The notes under the pieces were generated by a model that was not told where the DNA came from, searched no databases, and saw only the letters and a list, made by a program, of their open reading frames with translations. DNA of 64,000 nucleotides from SVFI01 sp045588655 (GTDB lineage: Bacteria; Bacillota; Clostridia; Lachnospirales; Lachnospiraceae): the NCBI GenBank assembly GCA_045588655.1, contig JAZNEP010000035.1, positions 62,001 through 126,000 on the forward strand, in the 5' to 3' direction. This document shows, piece by piece, positions 35,017 to 43,727 of this stretch. A program made the translations under genes and the position numbers. The first letter of the stretch is position 1; each line of letters opens with the position of its first letter.

Positions 35017-35718
35017 ATGCTGACAAAGAATTATGATGAAGTGAAAAAAGATATAAAAAACGCATGCAAAAAATCAGGTAGAGAGGAATCGGAAGTGACA
35101 CTGATTGCTGTCAGTAAAACAAAGCCGGCGGCTATGGTGTCCGAACTGTATATGCATGGATGCAGAGACTTTGGAGAGAATAAAGTACAGGAGCTTGTCG
35201 AAAAGTACGAGACACTTCCAAAGGACATTCGGTGGCATATGATCGGACATCTGCAACGAAATAAAGTAAAGTATATTGTAGATAAAGTATACATGATTCA
35301 TAGCGTAGATTCCTTACGATTGGCAGAAGAAATCAACAAAGAAGCATTGAAAAAAGGGGTAACAGTCAGCATATTAGTGGAAGTAAATGTGGCACAGGAG
35401 GAAACCAAATTCGGCTTGCACACAGAGGAAGTGACGGAGCTTGTGGCACAGATTTCCAAATTGCCGGGACTAAAAATAAAGGGGCTTATGACAATCGCAC
35501 CTTATGTGGAGAATGCGGAGGAGAATCGACCGTATTTCCAAAAATTAAAACAATTATCTGTTGACATAATGCATAAAAACATTGATAATGTATCTATGGA
35601 TGTTCTCTCGATGGGAATGAGTGGTGACTACAAAGTAGCAATCGAAGAAGGGGCGACGTATGCAAGAGTCGGAACAAGCATTTTTGGAGAGAGAGATTAC
35701 AGTAAGAAAAATGCATAA
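35017..35718 (+). CDS. yggS: YggS/PLPBP family pyridoxal-phosphate homeostasis protein
   Basis: A 233-aa PLP-binding protein of the YggS/YlmE family; it holds PLP on a lysine (IAVSKTKP near residue 33) without known catalytic turnover and balances vitamin B6 pools. Other motifs are FGENKVQEL, WHMIGHLQRNK, EVNVAQEETKFG and LSMGMSGDYKVAIEEGAT near the C-terminus. In Firmicutes it lies in the ylm cluster directly before sepF, exactly as here. AGAAGGA sits 7 nt before the ATG. Confidence 0.93.
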   Translation: MLTKNYDEVKKDIKNACKKSGREESEVTLIAVSKTKPAAMVSELYMHGCRDFGENKVQELVEKYETLPKDIRWHMIGHLQRNKVKYIVDKVYMIHSVDSLRLAEEINKEALKKGVTVSILVEVNVAQEETKFGLHTEEVTELVAQISKLPGLKIKGLMTIAPYVENAEENRPYFQKLKQLSVDIMHKNIDNVSMDVLSMGMSGDYKVAIEEGATYARVGTSIFGERDYSKKNA

Positions 35719-35736
35719 TGTGTAAGGAGAAGAATC

Positions 35737-36255
35737 ATGGTATTAGATAAATTAATCAGTTCGATGAAGTTAAATCCGGATGAATATGATGAATATGATG
35801 AAGACGATTACGATACAGAAGATGATTATGTAGAAGAGAAGCCTAAGAAAAAGGTGTTTATGAAGCAGGATAATGATGAAGGTGATTATTTGGATGAAAA
35901 ACCAAAAGCCAAGCCAACACCGAAAGTTACACCGATGAAGCAGCAACCGAGAAGAGGGGTGAGCGGAATGGAAGTATGTGTGATTAAACCAACGACAGTA
36001 GAAGATGCAAGAGAGATTACAGAAACCCTTCTTGCAAACAGAACCGTGGTTCTCAACTTAGAAGGTCTTGATGTAGATGTAGCACAGAGAATTATCGATT
36101 TTACATCGGGATCGTGCTTTGCTATTTCGGGTAATCTTCAGAAAATTTCGCACTATATTTTCATTATTACTCCGGCAAGCGTTGATATATCCGGTGATTT
36201 TCAGGATATTTTGGCAGGATCATTTGAAGTACCGCCTATTAACCCGGAAATATAA
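35737..36255 (+). CDS. sepF: Cell division protein SepF
   Basis: A 172-aa SepF, which anchors FtsZ filaments to the membrane and organises the septal ring. The N-terminal part (about 1-80) is an acidic linker rich in Asp, Glu and Tyr followed by basic and proline-rich sequence; the core domain (about 85-160) contains VCVIKPTTVEDAREITETLL, VVLNLEGLDVDVAQRIIDF and IFIITPASVDIS. Follows yggS by 18 nt with AAGGAG upstream. A terminator closes the unit. Confidence 0.93.
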   Translation: MVLDKLISSMKLNPDEYDEYDEDDYDTEDDYVEEKPKKKVFMKQDNDEGDYLDEKPKAKPTPKVTPMKQQPRRGVSGMEVCVIKPTTVEDAREITETLLANRTVVLNLEGLDVDVAQRIIDFTSGSCFAISGNLQKISHYIFIITPASVDISGDFQDILAGSFEVPPINPEI

Positions 36256-36304
36256 AGCGCAGATTTGTGTTAAAGAAAGAAAAGTATACATAGGAACTAT
36301 CTGC

Positions 36305-36334
36305 AAAACTTCCTGTCAGACGACAGGAAGTTTT
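36305..36334 (+). terminator. Rho-independent terminator after sepF
   Basis: A 13-bp perfect stem, AAAACTTCCTGTC (36305-36317) with its complement at 36322-36334, and a 4-nt loop. The T-run is formed by the last stem bases and TTTTG. It separates sepF from aroB. Confidence 0.75.
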
Positions 36335-36358
36335 GTTCGGTAATAAGGAGGAAATTAA

Positions 36359-37483
36359 GTGATTACGACTATAGAATCCAACATCATGTCAGTAACAAAA
36401 GATAAAAAAGCATGTTATCCGATTGTTTTTGAATCGGATTTTAATGCATTGTGTGAAATATGGAAACAATATGAATTGACAAGCGGTAAAGTGTGTATTA
36501 TTACAGATTCTAATGTGGGACCTATTTATGAAGAAGCAGTAAAGAAAGAACTGGAAAAAGTATGTGAAACGTGCATGGTATATAGGATTCCGGCCGGAGA
36601 AGAAAACAAAAATCTTGAAACGGTTCAAAAAGTATATGAATTTTTAATTGAAAATCACATAGAGCGAAAAGATATGCTGGTGGCACTTGGCGGAGGGGTT
36701 GTCGGTGATTTGACAGGCTTTACGGCAGCTACTTATTTAAGAGGGATTCCGTTTGTGCAGATTCCGACGACATTGCTTGCTCAGGTAGATAGTAGTGTTG
36801 GGGGAAAAACAGGTGTTGATTTTGCAAAATATAAAAATATGGTTGGAGCATTTTATATGCCAAAACTCGTATACATGAATTTAGAAACACTCTCTACGTT
36901 ACCTGAGAGACAGTTTTATGCGGGTATGGGTGAGGTGTTAAAAACAGCCTTGATAAAAGATGGGACGTTCTATGGCTGGATTATAAATAGTTTATACGAA
37001 GTATACGAAAAAGACCCGGAAGTAATAAAGCTTATGGTGTATAACTGTTGTAATATTAAAAGACTTGTCGTAGAAAAAGATCCGACAGAAGCCGGTGAAA
37101 GAGCCATTCTAAACTTTGGACATACAATCGGCCATGCAATTGAAAAAGCGAAAAATTTTGAGTTGTTGCATGGAGAGTGTGTGGCACTTGGTATGGTTGC
37201 AGCAGCATTTATTTCATATAAAAGAGAACTTTTGACCTTCGACGAATATTATGAGATTAGGGATATGTTTGTCCCGTTTAATCTTCCGATTACGGTAGAG
37301 AAGATTGATCCACAGGAAATTGTCACACTGACGAAGAGTGATAAAAAAATGGAAGATGGAAAAATTAAGTTTGTATTATTAAAAAAGATCGGAAAAGCAT
37401 TTATTGATCTCACCGTCACAGAGGAAGAACTGCTTTCTGGTATTCAGGAAATCTATGTAAGTGATGAGGAAAATTATGAGTAA
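36359..37483 (+). CDS. aroB: 3-dehydroquinate synthase
   Basis: A 374-aa AroB, the second enzyme of the shikimate pathway, converting DAHP to 3-dehydroquinate with NAD and a divalent metal. Motifs are ALGGGVVGDLTGFTAATYLRG, PTTLLAQVDSSVGGKTGV, GMGEVLKTALI and the metal-binding ILNFGHTIGHAIE and LLHGECVALGM. The GTG start has AAGGAGG 6 nt upstream. No other aro genes are in the window. The stop overlaps the lspA start by 8 nt. Confidence 0.95.
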   Translation: MITTIESNIMSVTKDKKACYPIVFESDFNALCEIWKQYELTSGKVCIITDSNVGPIYEEAVKKELEKVCETCMVYRIPAGEENKNLETVQKVYEFLIENHIERKDMLVALGGGVVGDLTGFTAATYLRGIPFVQIPTTLLAQVDSSVGGKTGVDFAKYKNMVGAFYMPKLVYMNLETLSTLPERQFYAGMGEVLKTALIKDGTFYGWIINSLYEVYEKDPEVIKLMVYNCCNIKRLVVEKDPTEAGERAILNFGHTIGHAIEKAKNFELLHGECVALGMVAAAFISYKRELLTFDEYYEIRDMFVPFNLPITVEKIDPQEIVTLTKSDKKMEDGKIKFVLLKKIGKAFIDLTVTEEELLSGIQEIYVSDEENYE

Positions 37484-38030
37484 GAAATTGTCGCAGAAAA
37501 AGAAAAAAAGTTTGCAGCTGATTGCAGATGTCATAGCCTTTTTTATTCTCGTCTTTCTTGACCAGATTACAAAGTATTATGCAGTGTTGCATTTGAAAGG
37601 AAAAGAGGCGATTGAATGGATTCCGGGCGTATTTGAATTAAGATATCTTGAAAACAGAGGGGCTGCGTTTGGAATGTTACAAAATGGAAAAGTGTTTTTT
37701 GTATTTGCAGCTATTGTAATGCTGACCATAGTCATTTTTGTACTCATGAAGGCTCCTGTGTCGCGTAAATACAGACCGTGGCATGTGTTTTTGGTGATGA
37801 TAGCTGCAGGCGGAATTGGGAATATGTTTGATAGATTGCGCTTTGACTACGTGATTGATTTTTTCTATTTTCGTTTGATTGATTTTCCGATTTTTAATGT
37901 GGCAGATATTTTTGTAACGGTAGGAACCATATTGTTTGCTATTTTTATTCTATTTTTCTGCAAAGAAGAGGATTTGAAATTTATTTCACTAAGTATTCAG
38001 AAAAAAAGAAGCTATCATGAGCCTAGATAA
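37476..38030 (+). CDS. lspA: Lipoprotein signal peptidase (signal peptidase II)
   Basis: A 184-aa four-helix membrane aspartyl protease that cleaves prolipoproteins before the lipidated cysteine. The conserved boxes are DQITKYY, NRGAAFG, GGIGNMFDRLRFDYVIDF with the first catalytic Asp and FPIFNVADIFV with the second. The frame opens at 37461, but GAGGA 6 nt before the ATG at 37476 gives the start MSKKLSQKK. Followed closely by an RluA-family gene, the usual lspA-rluD pair. Confidence 0.94.
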   Translation: MSKKLSQKKKKSLQLIADVIAFFILVFLDQITKYYAVLHLKGKEAIEWIPGVFELRYLENRGAAFGMLQNGKVFFVFAAIVMLTIVIFVLMKAPVSRKYRPWHVFLVMIAAGGIGNMFDRLRFDYVIDFFYFRLIDFPIFNVADIFVTVGTILFAIFILFFCKEEDLKFISLSIQKKRSYHEPR

Positions 38031-38041
38031 GTAGAGGGATT

Positions 38042-38959
38042 ATGAAGTTGAAAGAAGAAAATGTGGTATTAGATATTACAAGTGATATGGAAGAAGAAAG
38101 AATTGATAAAGTTCTGACGCAGTATATGGACACATTATCAAGGTCATTTCTTCAAAAACTATTAAAAGATGGTAAGGTCTACGTAAACGGTAAAGCAGTA
38201 AAAGCAAACTATAAAGTAAAAGATATGGATCGCGTGGAATTTCAAATTCCGAAAGCTGTGGAACCGGATATACTTGCAGAAGATATTCCGCTAAATATTT
38301 TATATGAAGACGAAGATGTGTTGATAGTGGACAAGCCAAAAGGAATGGTAGTGCACCCGGCGGCGGGACATTATACGGGAACGCTGGTAAATGCAGTGAT
38401 GTTTCATTGTAAAGATCAGCTTTCCGGGATTAATGGAGTGTTAAGACCGGGAATTGTTCATCGGATTGATATGGATACCACCGGATCGATTTTGATATGC
38501 AAGAATGATCAGGCACATAATAACATCGCAAATCAGTTGAAAGAGCACAGTATTTGTCGCAAATATAGAGCGATTGTATGTGGTGTGATAAAAGAGGATG
38601 AAGGAACGATAGAAGCTTCGATTGGGAGAGATAAAAGAGATCGAAAAAAAATGGCGGTCACACCGGATGGGAAGCATGCAGTGACTCACTTTCGAGTGTT
38701 AGAGCGTTTGAAGGAACATACCTATATTGAATGTCAATTAGAGACCGGACGCACGCATCAGATTCGTGTACATATGTCTTCTAAAGGATTTCCTCTGCTG
38801 GGAGATGAAGTCTATGGCAGAGGAAAAAGTAAATACAAATGTCAAGGACAGTGTCTCCATGCCATGACGCTTGGATTTCAGCATCCGGTCTCCGGAACAT
38901 ATTTGGAGGTAGAAGCACCGCTTCCGGAGTATTTCAAGCATTTACTTGCGATTTTATAA
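38042..38959 (+). CDS. RluA-family pseudouridine synthase (RluD-like)
   Basis: A 305-aa pseudouridine synthase. Residues about 15-75 form an S4 RNA-binding domain (RSFLQKLLKDGKVYVNGKAVK). The catalytic domain has LNILYEDEDVLIVDKPKGMVVHPA, the active-site HRIDMDTTGSILICKN with its Asp at about residue 142, and LETGRTHQIRVHMSSKGFPLLGD. Placement after lspA matches Bacillus ylyB/RluD-type enzymes that modify 23S rRNA. Exact target site not inferable. Confidence 0.9.
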   Translation: MKLKEENVVLDITSDMEEERIDKVLTQYMDTLSRSFLQKLLKDGKVYVNGKAVKANYKVKDMDRVEFQIPKAVEPDILAEDIPLNILYEDEDVLIVDKPKGMVVHPAAGHYTGTLVNAVMFHCKDQLSGINGVLRPGIVHRIDMDTTGSILICKNDQAHNNIANQLKEHSICRKYRAIVCGVIKEDEGTIEASIGRDKRDRKKMAVTPDGKHAVTHFRVLERLKEHTYIECQLETGRTHQIRVHMSSKGFPLLGDEVYGRGKSKYKCQGQCLHAMTLGFQHPVSGTYLEVEAPLPEYFKHLLAIL

Positions 38960-39019
38960 GTGATAGAAAAATATGAATAATAGTTGTGAAAGAAAATTGT
39001 TGTATGAGGGAAAGACAGA

Positions 39020-41449
39020 ATGACAAGAGAAGAGTTTTTGAGTTTTTGTTCAGATAAATTTGTATATTTAGATGGAGCAACCGGCTCCAATCTGCAAAAA
39101 GAAGGTCTGTTACCGGGAGTTTGTCCTGAAAAATGGATTTTAGAGCATCCACAGGCGCTAATCGATCTCCAGAGAAACTATGTGGAAGCGGGAACTAATA
39201 TTTTATATGCGCCGACATTTACAGCCAACCGAATTAAATTGGAAGAATATGGATTGTCGAAAAATTTGGATGATATGAATCAAAAGCTCGTTGCATTGTC
39301 GAAAGAAGCAGCACAGAACAGAGCGTTGATTGCCGGTGATATTACAATGACCGGGCGTCAACTTTCACCGATTGGAACATTAGATTTTGAAGAACTGGTA
39401 GATGTGTACAAAGAGCAGATAAGGTCTTTGGTGCATGCAGGAGTAGATTTACTGGTAGTAGAGACCATGATGAGTCTTCAAGAGGCGAGGGCAGCGTTAA
39501 TTGCGGCGAAAGAGACTTGTGAATTACCGGTTATGATAACGCTGACGTTTGAGTCAGATGGGAAAACGTTATTTGGGACGGACCCGGAAACAGCAGTAGT
39601 TGTTTTGCAGTCACTCGGAGCGGCGGCCGTAGGAGTAAACTGTTCTACCGGACCGGAAGAAATGTGTCAAGTGGTCAGTCAGATGAAAGAAGTGGCACAG
39701 GTCCCGATTATTGCAAAGCCAAATGCAGGTTTACCGGCATTGGATGAAGATGGAAATACAAAATACCAAATGCAGGCACAGGAGTTTGGCGTCGAAATGA
39801 AAAAACTTGCTGCTGCAGGTGCAACTATTTTAGGAGGTTGTTGCGGAACAACACCGCAACACATAGAGTGTCTCATAAAAGAGACTGGCGATTTATTTGG
39901 AGAGTGTCTAAGAAAAACAGAAGACGTGTCACACAAACGCTATTTGGCAAGTGAAAGAATGACCTTCCGTTTTGGATTAGAGGATCGCTTTATTCTGATT
40001 GGTGAGCGAATCAATCCGACCGGAAAGAAAAAATTTCAGGAAGCGATTCGCAGAGGCGATCTTTCCATGGTAAATGATTTTGTAGTCCAGCAGGAACAGG
40101 CGGGTGCAAAGATATTAGACATCAATATGGGAATGAGTGGGATTGATGAAAAGGAAATGCTTCTTCAAGTAATGGAAGAGGTATCCCTTCAAACCAAATT
40201 ACCATTGTGCATAGATTCTTCTTTTGTGGATGTTCAAGAAAGTGCACTTCGGAGATATCCGGGACGAGCACTGATTAATTCGATTTCTTATGAGAAAGAA
40301 AAATTCGAAACATTACTTCCGCTGGCAAAAAAATATGGTGCGATGTTTATTTTGTTACCGTTGTCAGACGAAGGCTTACCGAAATCGTTAGAAGAGAAAA
40401 AAGAAATTATACATAAAATTTTGGATCATGCTTTGGAACTGGGCATGAAAAAAGAAGATATTATTGTAGATGGTTTGGTAACAACGGTAGGTGCAAATAA
40501 AAATGCTGCATTAGAAACATTGGAGACCATACGATATTGTAAAGAGCTTGGTTTGGCGACGGTCTGCGGTCTTTCAAACATATCGTTTGGATTGCCGGAG
40601 AGAGGATATATCAATTCTGCATTTTTGACAATGGCAATCGCGAATGGATTAACGATGGCGATTGCAAATCCAAATCAGGAACTCCTGACAAGTTGTATGT
40701 TGGCAACCGATCTGCTTTTAAATAAAGAGGAGGCAGATTTACAATATATTGAAACAATAAATGAACGAAAAGAACATCAAATGTCGGAAGTGACGGAGAA
40801 TACACGAAAAACGGAGCCGACACCGGTGGAAAAAGTCTATCATGCAGTCATGAAAGGAAATAAAAAGCAGATTGTTTCACTGACAAAAGAATGCCTGGAT
40901 AATGGTATGGCGCCAAAAGAATTGCTGGATAACACGATTTTGAAAGCGATTAATGAAGTGGGAGATTTATTTGATAGAGGAATTTATTTTCTGCCACAGT
41001 TGATTTCCAGTGCGGAAAGTATGAAAATGGCAATCGAATACATGGAACCGCTGATGTTAAAGGATAACGATGAGGCGCCGAAAGCGACGGTTGTGATTGC
41101 GACAGTGGAGGGGGACATACACGATATCGGAAAGAATCTGGTGGCTCTTATGTTAAAGAATTACGGATTCCGAGTCATTGATTTGGGGAAAGATGTCTCC
41201 AAAGAAGAAATAATAGAAACTGCAATTTCAGAACATGCAGATTTGATTGGTTTATCTGCGTTGATGACGACCACTATGCAACAAATGAAAGCTGTGGTAG
41301 ACTATGCAAAAAAAAGCAAGGTATCAGCAAAAATAATGCTCGGTGGAGCAGTAATCACACCGGAGTATGCGGATGAAATCGGTGCGGACGGATATGCAAA
41401 AGATGCATCCGAAGCAGTGAAGGTGGCCCAAAAATTACTTGGTGTGTAG
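39020..41449 (+). CDS. metH: Cobalamin-dependent methionine synthase, without activation domain
   Basis: An 809-aa modular MetH. The homocysteine-binding domain (about 1-300) has zinc cysteines in GVNCSTGPE and GGCCGTTPQH; the pterin-binding methyltetrahydrofolate domain (about 310-600) starts at LIGERINPTGKKKF; the cobalamin cap and B12 domain (about 600-809) contains GDIHDIGKNLVALML with the lower-ligand histidine. The C-terminal AdoMet/flavodoxin-dependent reactivation domain of E. coli MetH (1227 aa) is absent, so a separate activation protein is needed and is not in this window. No riboswitch fits in the 60-nt upstream gap. Confidence 0.92.
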   Translation: MTREEFLSFCSDKFVYLDGATGSNLQKEGLLPGVCPEKWILEHPQALIDLQRNYVEAGTNILYAPTFTANRIKLEEYGLSKNLDDMNQKLVALSKEAAQNRALIAGDITMTGRQLSPIGTLDFEELVDVYKEQIRSLVHAGVDLLVVETMMSLQEARAALIAAKETCELPVMITLTFESDGKTLFGTDPETAVVVLQSLGAAAVGVNCSTGPEEMCQVVSQMKEVAQVPIIAKPNAGLPALDEDGNTKYQMQAQEFGVEMKKLAAAGATILGGCCGTTPQHIECLIKETGDLFGECLRKTEDVSHKRYLASERMTFRFGLEDRFILIGERINPTGKKKFQEAIRRGDLSMVNDFVVQQEQAGAKILDINMGMSGIDEKEMLLQVMEEVSLQTKLPLCIDSSFVDVQESALRRYPGRALINSISYEKEKFETLLPLAKKYGAMFILLPLSDEGLPKSLEEKKEIIHKILDHALELGMKKEDIIVDGLVTTVGANKNAALETLETIRYCKELGLATVCGLSNISFGLPERGYINSAFLTMAIANGLTMAIANPNQELLTSCMLATDLLLNKEEADLQYIETINERKEHQMSEVTENTRKTEPTPVEKVYHAVMKGNKKQIVSLTKECLDNGMAPKELLDNTILKAINEVGDLFDRGIYFLPQLISSAESMKMAIEYMEPLMLKDNDEAPKATVVIATVEGDIHDIGKNLVALMLKNYGFRVIDLGKDVSKEEIIETAISEHADLIGLSALMTTTMQQMKAVVDYAKKSKVSAKIMLGGAVITPEYADEIGADGYAKDASEAVKVAQKLLGV

Positions 41450-41493
41450 AGGATAAAAGCTCGAAATAAAATGAAAAGGGAAAGGTGAAAAAG

Positions 41494-43107
41494 ATGTTAG
41501 GAGCAGATGCAATGGTAAAATGTCTGGAGATGGAAGGGGTTACTTCTGTTTTTGGATATCCGGGTGTGGCGATTTGCCCGTTTTATAATAGTATTTTGGA
41601 GTCAGACATTGAAAGTATTTTAGTGCGTACAGAACAGAATGCAGCACACGCAGCAAGCGGCGTTTATCGTGTATCAGGAAAAGTCGGTGTATGTGCAGTG
41701 ACTTCCGGTCCGGGTGCAACGAACCTGATTACCGGTATTGCGACTGCTTTTGCCGATTCTGTTCCTATGATTTGCATTACCGGTCAGGTAAACAGTGAGC
41801 TTCTTGGCAGTGACGTATTTCAGGAAGCAGACATCACAGGAGCGGTAGAAAGCTTTGTAAAGTATAGCTATTTGGTGCGGGATGTGGATGATATTCCAAG
41901 AATATTTAAAGAGGCATTTCACATTGCAACAACAGGACGTAAAGGACCAGTCCTTATTGATGTGCCGATTGATGTGCAGAATGCAACCATTTCAAAATTT
42001 AAATACCCGGAGGAAGTAAAACTTCGTACCTACAAGCCAACCGTAAAGGGAAATATGGCTCAGATAAAAAAAGTGGGCAAAGAGCTTGAGAATGCAAAGC
42101 GTCCTCTGATTTGTGCCGGCGGCGGTGTGCTTTTGGCAGATGCGCGAAAAGAGCTTTTAGAATTTTCGCACAAGTTTAATATACCGGTTGTCTCAACCAT
42201 GATGGGAATCGGTGTGATGCCTACAGAAGATGATATGTATTACGGAATGGTAGGAAACAACGGAAAGCCATATGCCAATAAAGCAATGAATGATTGTGAT
42301 TTGTTAATTATGGTGGGGGCCCGTGTGGCAGATCGAGCAATCAGTCAGCCGGATCTTATTATTAACAATAAAGTTTTGATTCATATTGATGTTGATCCTG
42401 CAGAAATTGGTAAAAATGTAGGGCCACATATTCCGATTGTTGGTGATTGTAAATCTATCTTTGAAGATTTGTTGGAACAGGATATCAAAGGCGATTTTAC
42501 TCAGTGGAAATCCACATTGGATGAATATGCGAAAACAATGGAACGTAAACGGGATGTGTCGGACGAGTACGTGGATCCGGCGGCATTTATTCAGATGTTA
42601 TCTCGTAAATTACCGGAAGATGCGGTGTATGTGGCAGATGTAGGACAAAACCAGATTTGGTCTTGTGGTTATCACATTGTAAAACAGGGAGATTTTCTAA
42701 CATCCGGTGGTATGGGAACGATGGGATATTCGATACCAGCGGCTATGGGGGCAAAATATAGTATGCCGGAGCGAGAAGTGGTTGCGGTATGTGGAGACGG
42801 ATCATTCCAAATGTCTATGATGGAGCTTGCAACCATGCGTCAACATGGAATAAAATCAAAAGTAATTGTGCTTCGCAACAATTTCCTTGGAATGGTACGC
42901 CAGTATCAGCATTTTACATATAAAGATAACTATTCGGTGGTAGATCTGACAGGAAGTCCGGATCTCTCCAAAATTGCTGCAGCATACGATATGCCGTATT
43001 TCTTGGTGAAAAACGGAACAGAAATGGAACAGCAGATTGATGCATTTTTAAAGGAAGACAAGGCCTGTCTGATGGAATGTCTGATTGATCCGATGGATCT
43101 GGTATAA
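41494..43107 (+). CDS. ilvB: Acetolactate synthase, catalytic subunit
   Basis: A 537-aa ThDP enzyme for the first common step of branched-chain amino-acid synthesis. The catalytic Glu lies in RTEQNAAHAASG (about residue 48), with SGPGATNLITGI beside it; FAD/central domain follows, and the ThDP-Mg motif is GDGSFQMSMMELATMRQHG, ending in LRNN. Being slightly short of E. coli IlvB (562 aa), it still contains all three domains. A GTG at 41485 is an alternative start; AAAGGTG before 41494 seems better spaced. Its own small subunit follows after 13 nt. Confidence 0.92.
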   Translation: MLGADAMVKCLEMEGVTSVFGYPGVAICPFYNSILESDIESILVRTEQNAAHAASGVYRVSGKVGVCAVTSGPGATNLITGIATAFADSVPMICITGQVNSELLGSDVFQEADITGAVESFVKYSYLVRDVDDIPRIFKEAFHIATTGRKGPVLIDVPIDVQNATISKFKYPEEVKLRTYKPTVKGNMAQIKKVGKELENAKRPLICAGGGVLLADARKELLEFSHKFNIPVVSTMMGIGVMPTEDDMYYGMVGNNGKPYANKAMNDCDLLIMVGARVADRAISQPDLIINNKVLIHIDVDPAEIGKNVGPHIPIVGDCKSIFEDLLEQDIKGDFTQWKSTLDEYAKTMERKRDVSDEYVDPAAFIQMLSRKLPEDAVYVADVGQNQIWSCGYHIVKQGDFLTSGGMGTMGYSIPAAMGAKYSMPEREVVAVCGDGSFQMSMMELATMRQHGIKSKVIVLRNNFLGMVRQYQHFTYKDNYSVVDLTGSPDLSKIAAAYDMPYFLVKNGTEMEQQIDAFLKEDKACLMECLIDPMDLV

Positions 43108-43120
43108 GGAGGATATGTCA

Positions 43121-43606
43121 ATGAAAAAAATATATTCGATTTCAGTAGAGAACAGATCCGGTGTGCTTTGTAAAGTTGCAGGGCTGTTTTCAAGAAGGTG
43201 TTTTAATATCGATTCTTTGGCGGTTGGAGAAACGGATCATCCGGATGTGTCCTGTATGACTATCGTCAGCAGCGGAAACCAAAGGACGCTTGAGCAGATT
43301 GAAAAGCAGCTCAATAAAAAACTGGACATTATAAAAGTTCGTACATTTAAAGAAGAGCAGAGTATTTCCAGAGAGCTTATGCTCATGAAAGTAAAATACA
43401 ATCGCACAAATCGCAAAGATATTATGGAAATCTGCGATGTATTAAAGGCAGAGATAGTTGACATGTCCAAAAATTATATGATGATACAGATTTGTGATAC
43501 ACCGGAACGCATTAAATTACTGATTCAAATGATGAATTCAGTCAGCGTGGTAGAGGTAGCCAGAACAGGTACACTTGCACTTATGAAATGTTCCGAAAAT
43601 GAATAA
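43121..43606 (+). CDS. ilvN: Acetolactate synthase regulatory (small) subunit, first copy
   Basis: A 161-aa ACT-domain protein. The N-terminal ACT domain carries SVENRSGVLCKVAGLFSRRCFNIDSL and the C-terminal half ends in VVEVARTGTLALMK. It activates the catalytic subunit and confers valine feedback. The frame opens at 43085, but GGAGG sits 8 nt before the ATG at 43121 (only 2 nt before the ATG at 43115). It is a clear but not close paralogue of the gene at 43728. It is linked to ilvB, so the two should be made together. Confidence 0.88.
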   Translation: MKKIYSISVENRSGVLCKVAGLFSRRCFNIDSLAVGETDHPDVSCMTIVSSGNQRTLEQIEKQLNKKLDIIKVRTFKEEQSISRELMLMKVKYNRTNRKDIMEICDVLKAEIVDMSKNYMMIQICDTPERIKLLIQMMNSVSVVEVARTGTLALMKCSENE

Positions 43607-43660
43607 TACGCAAAACAAAGATAACTTAAGGTTATGGAACGCATGAAAGAAGTTCATACG

Positions 43661-43690
43661 TTGACAAAGCACTCAGACTACTGATACAAT
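43661..43690 (+). promoter_or_regulatory. Sigma-A promoter of the second ilvN-ilvC unit
   Basis: Perfect -35 TTGACA (43661-43666), 18-nt spacer, TACAAT (43685-43690). Two short inverted repeats precede it: ATAAC-n5-GTTAT (43621-43635) and ATGAA-n5-TTCAT (43643-43657), the latter ending 3 nt before the -35, a fitting place for a regulator. Leader to the ATG is only about 30 nt, too short for attenuation. Confidence 0.8.
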
Positions 43691-43727
43691 GCTGATAAAG
43701 CAATAACAGAAAGGGTTAGGATGGGAA

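Noticed and set aside
38960..39019. SAM or cobalamin riboswitch before metH
   Set aside because: The gap is 60 nt with no recognisable core; these riboswitches need at least about 100 nt.
41450..41493. T-box or leader attenuator upstream of ilvB
   Set aside because: The gap from metH is only 44 nt, too short for a T-box or leader peptide with terminator.
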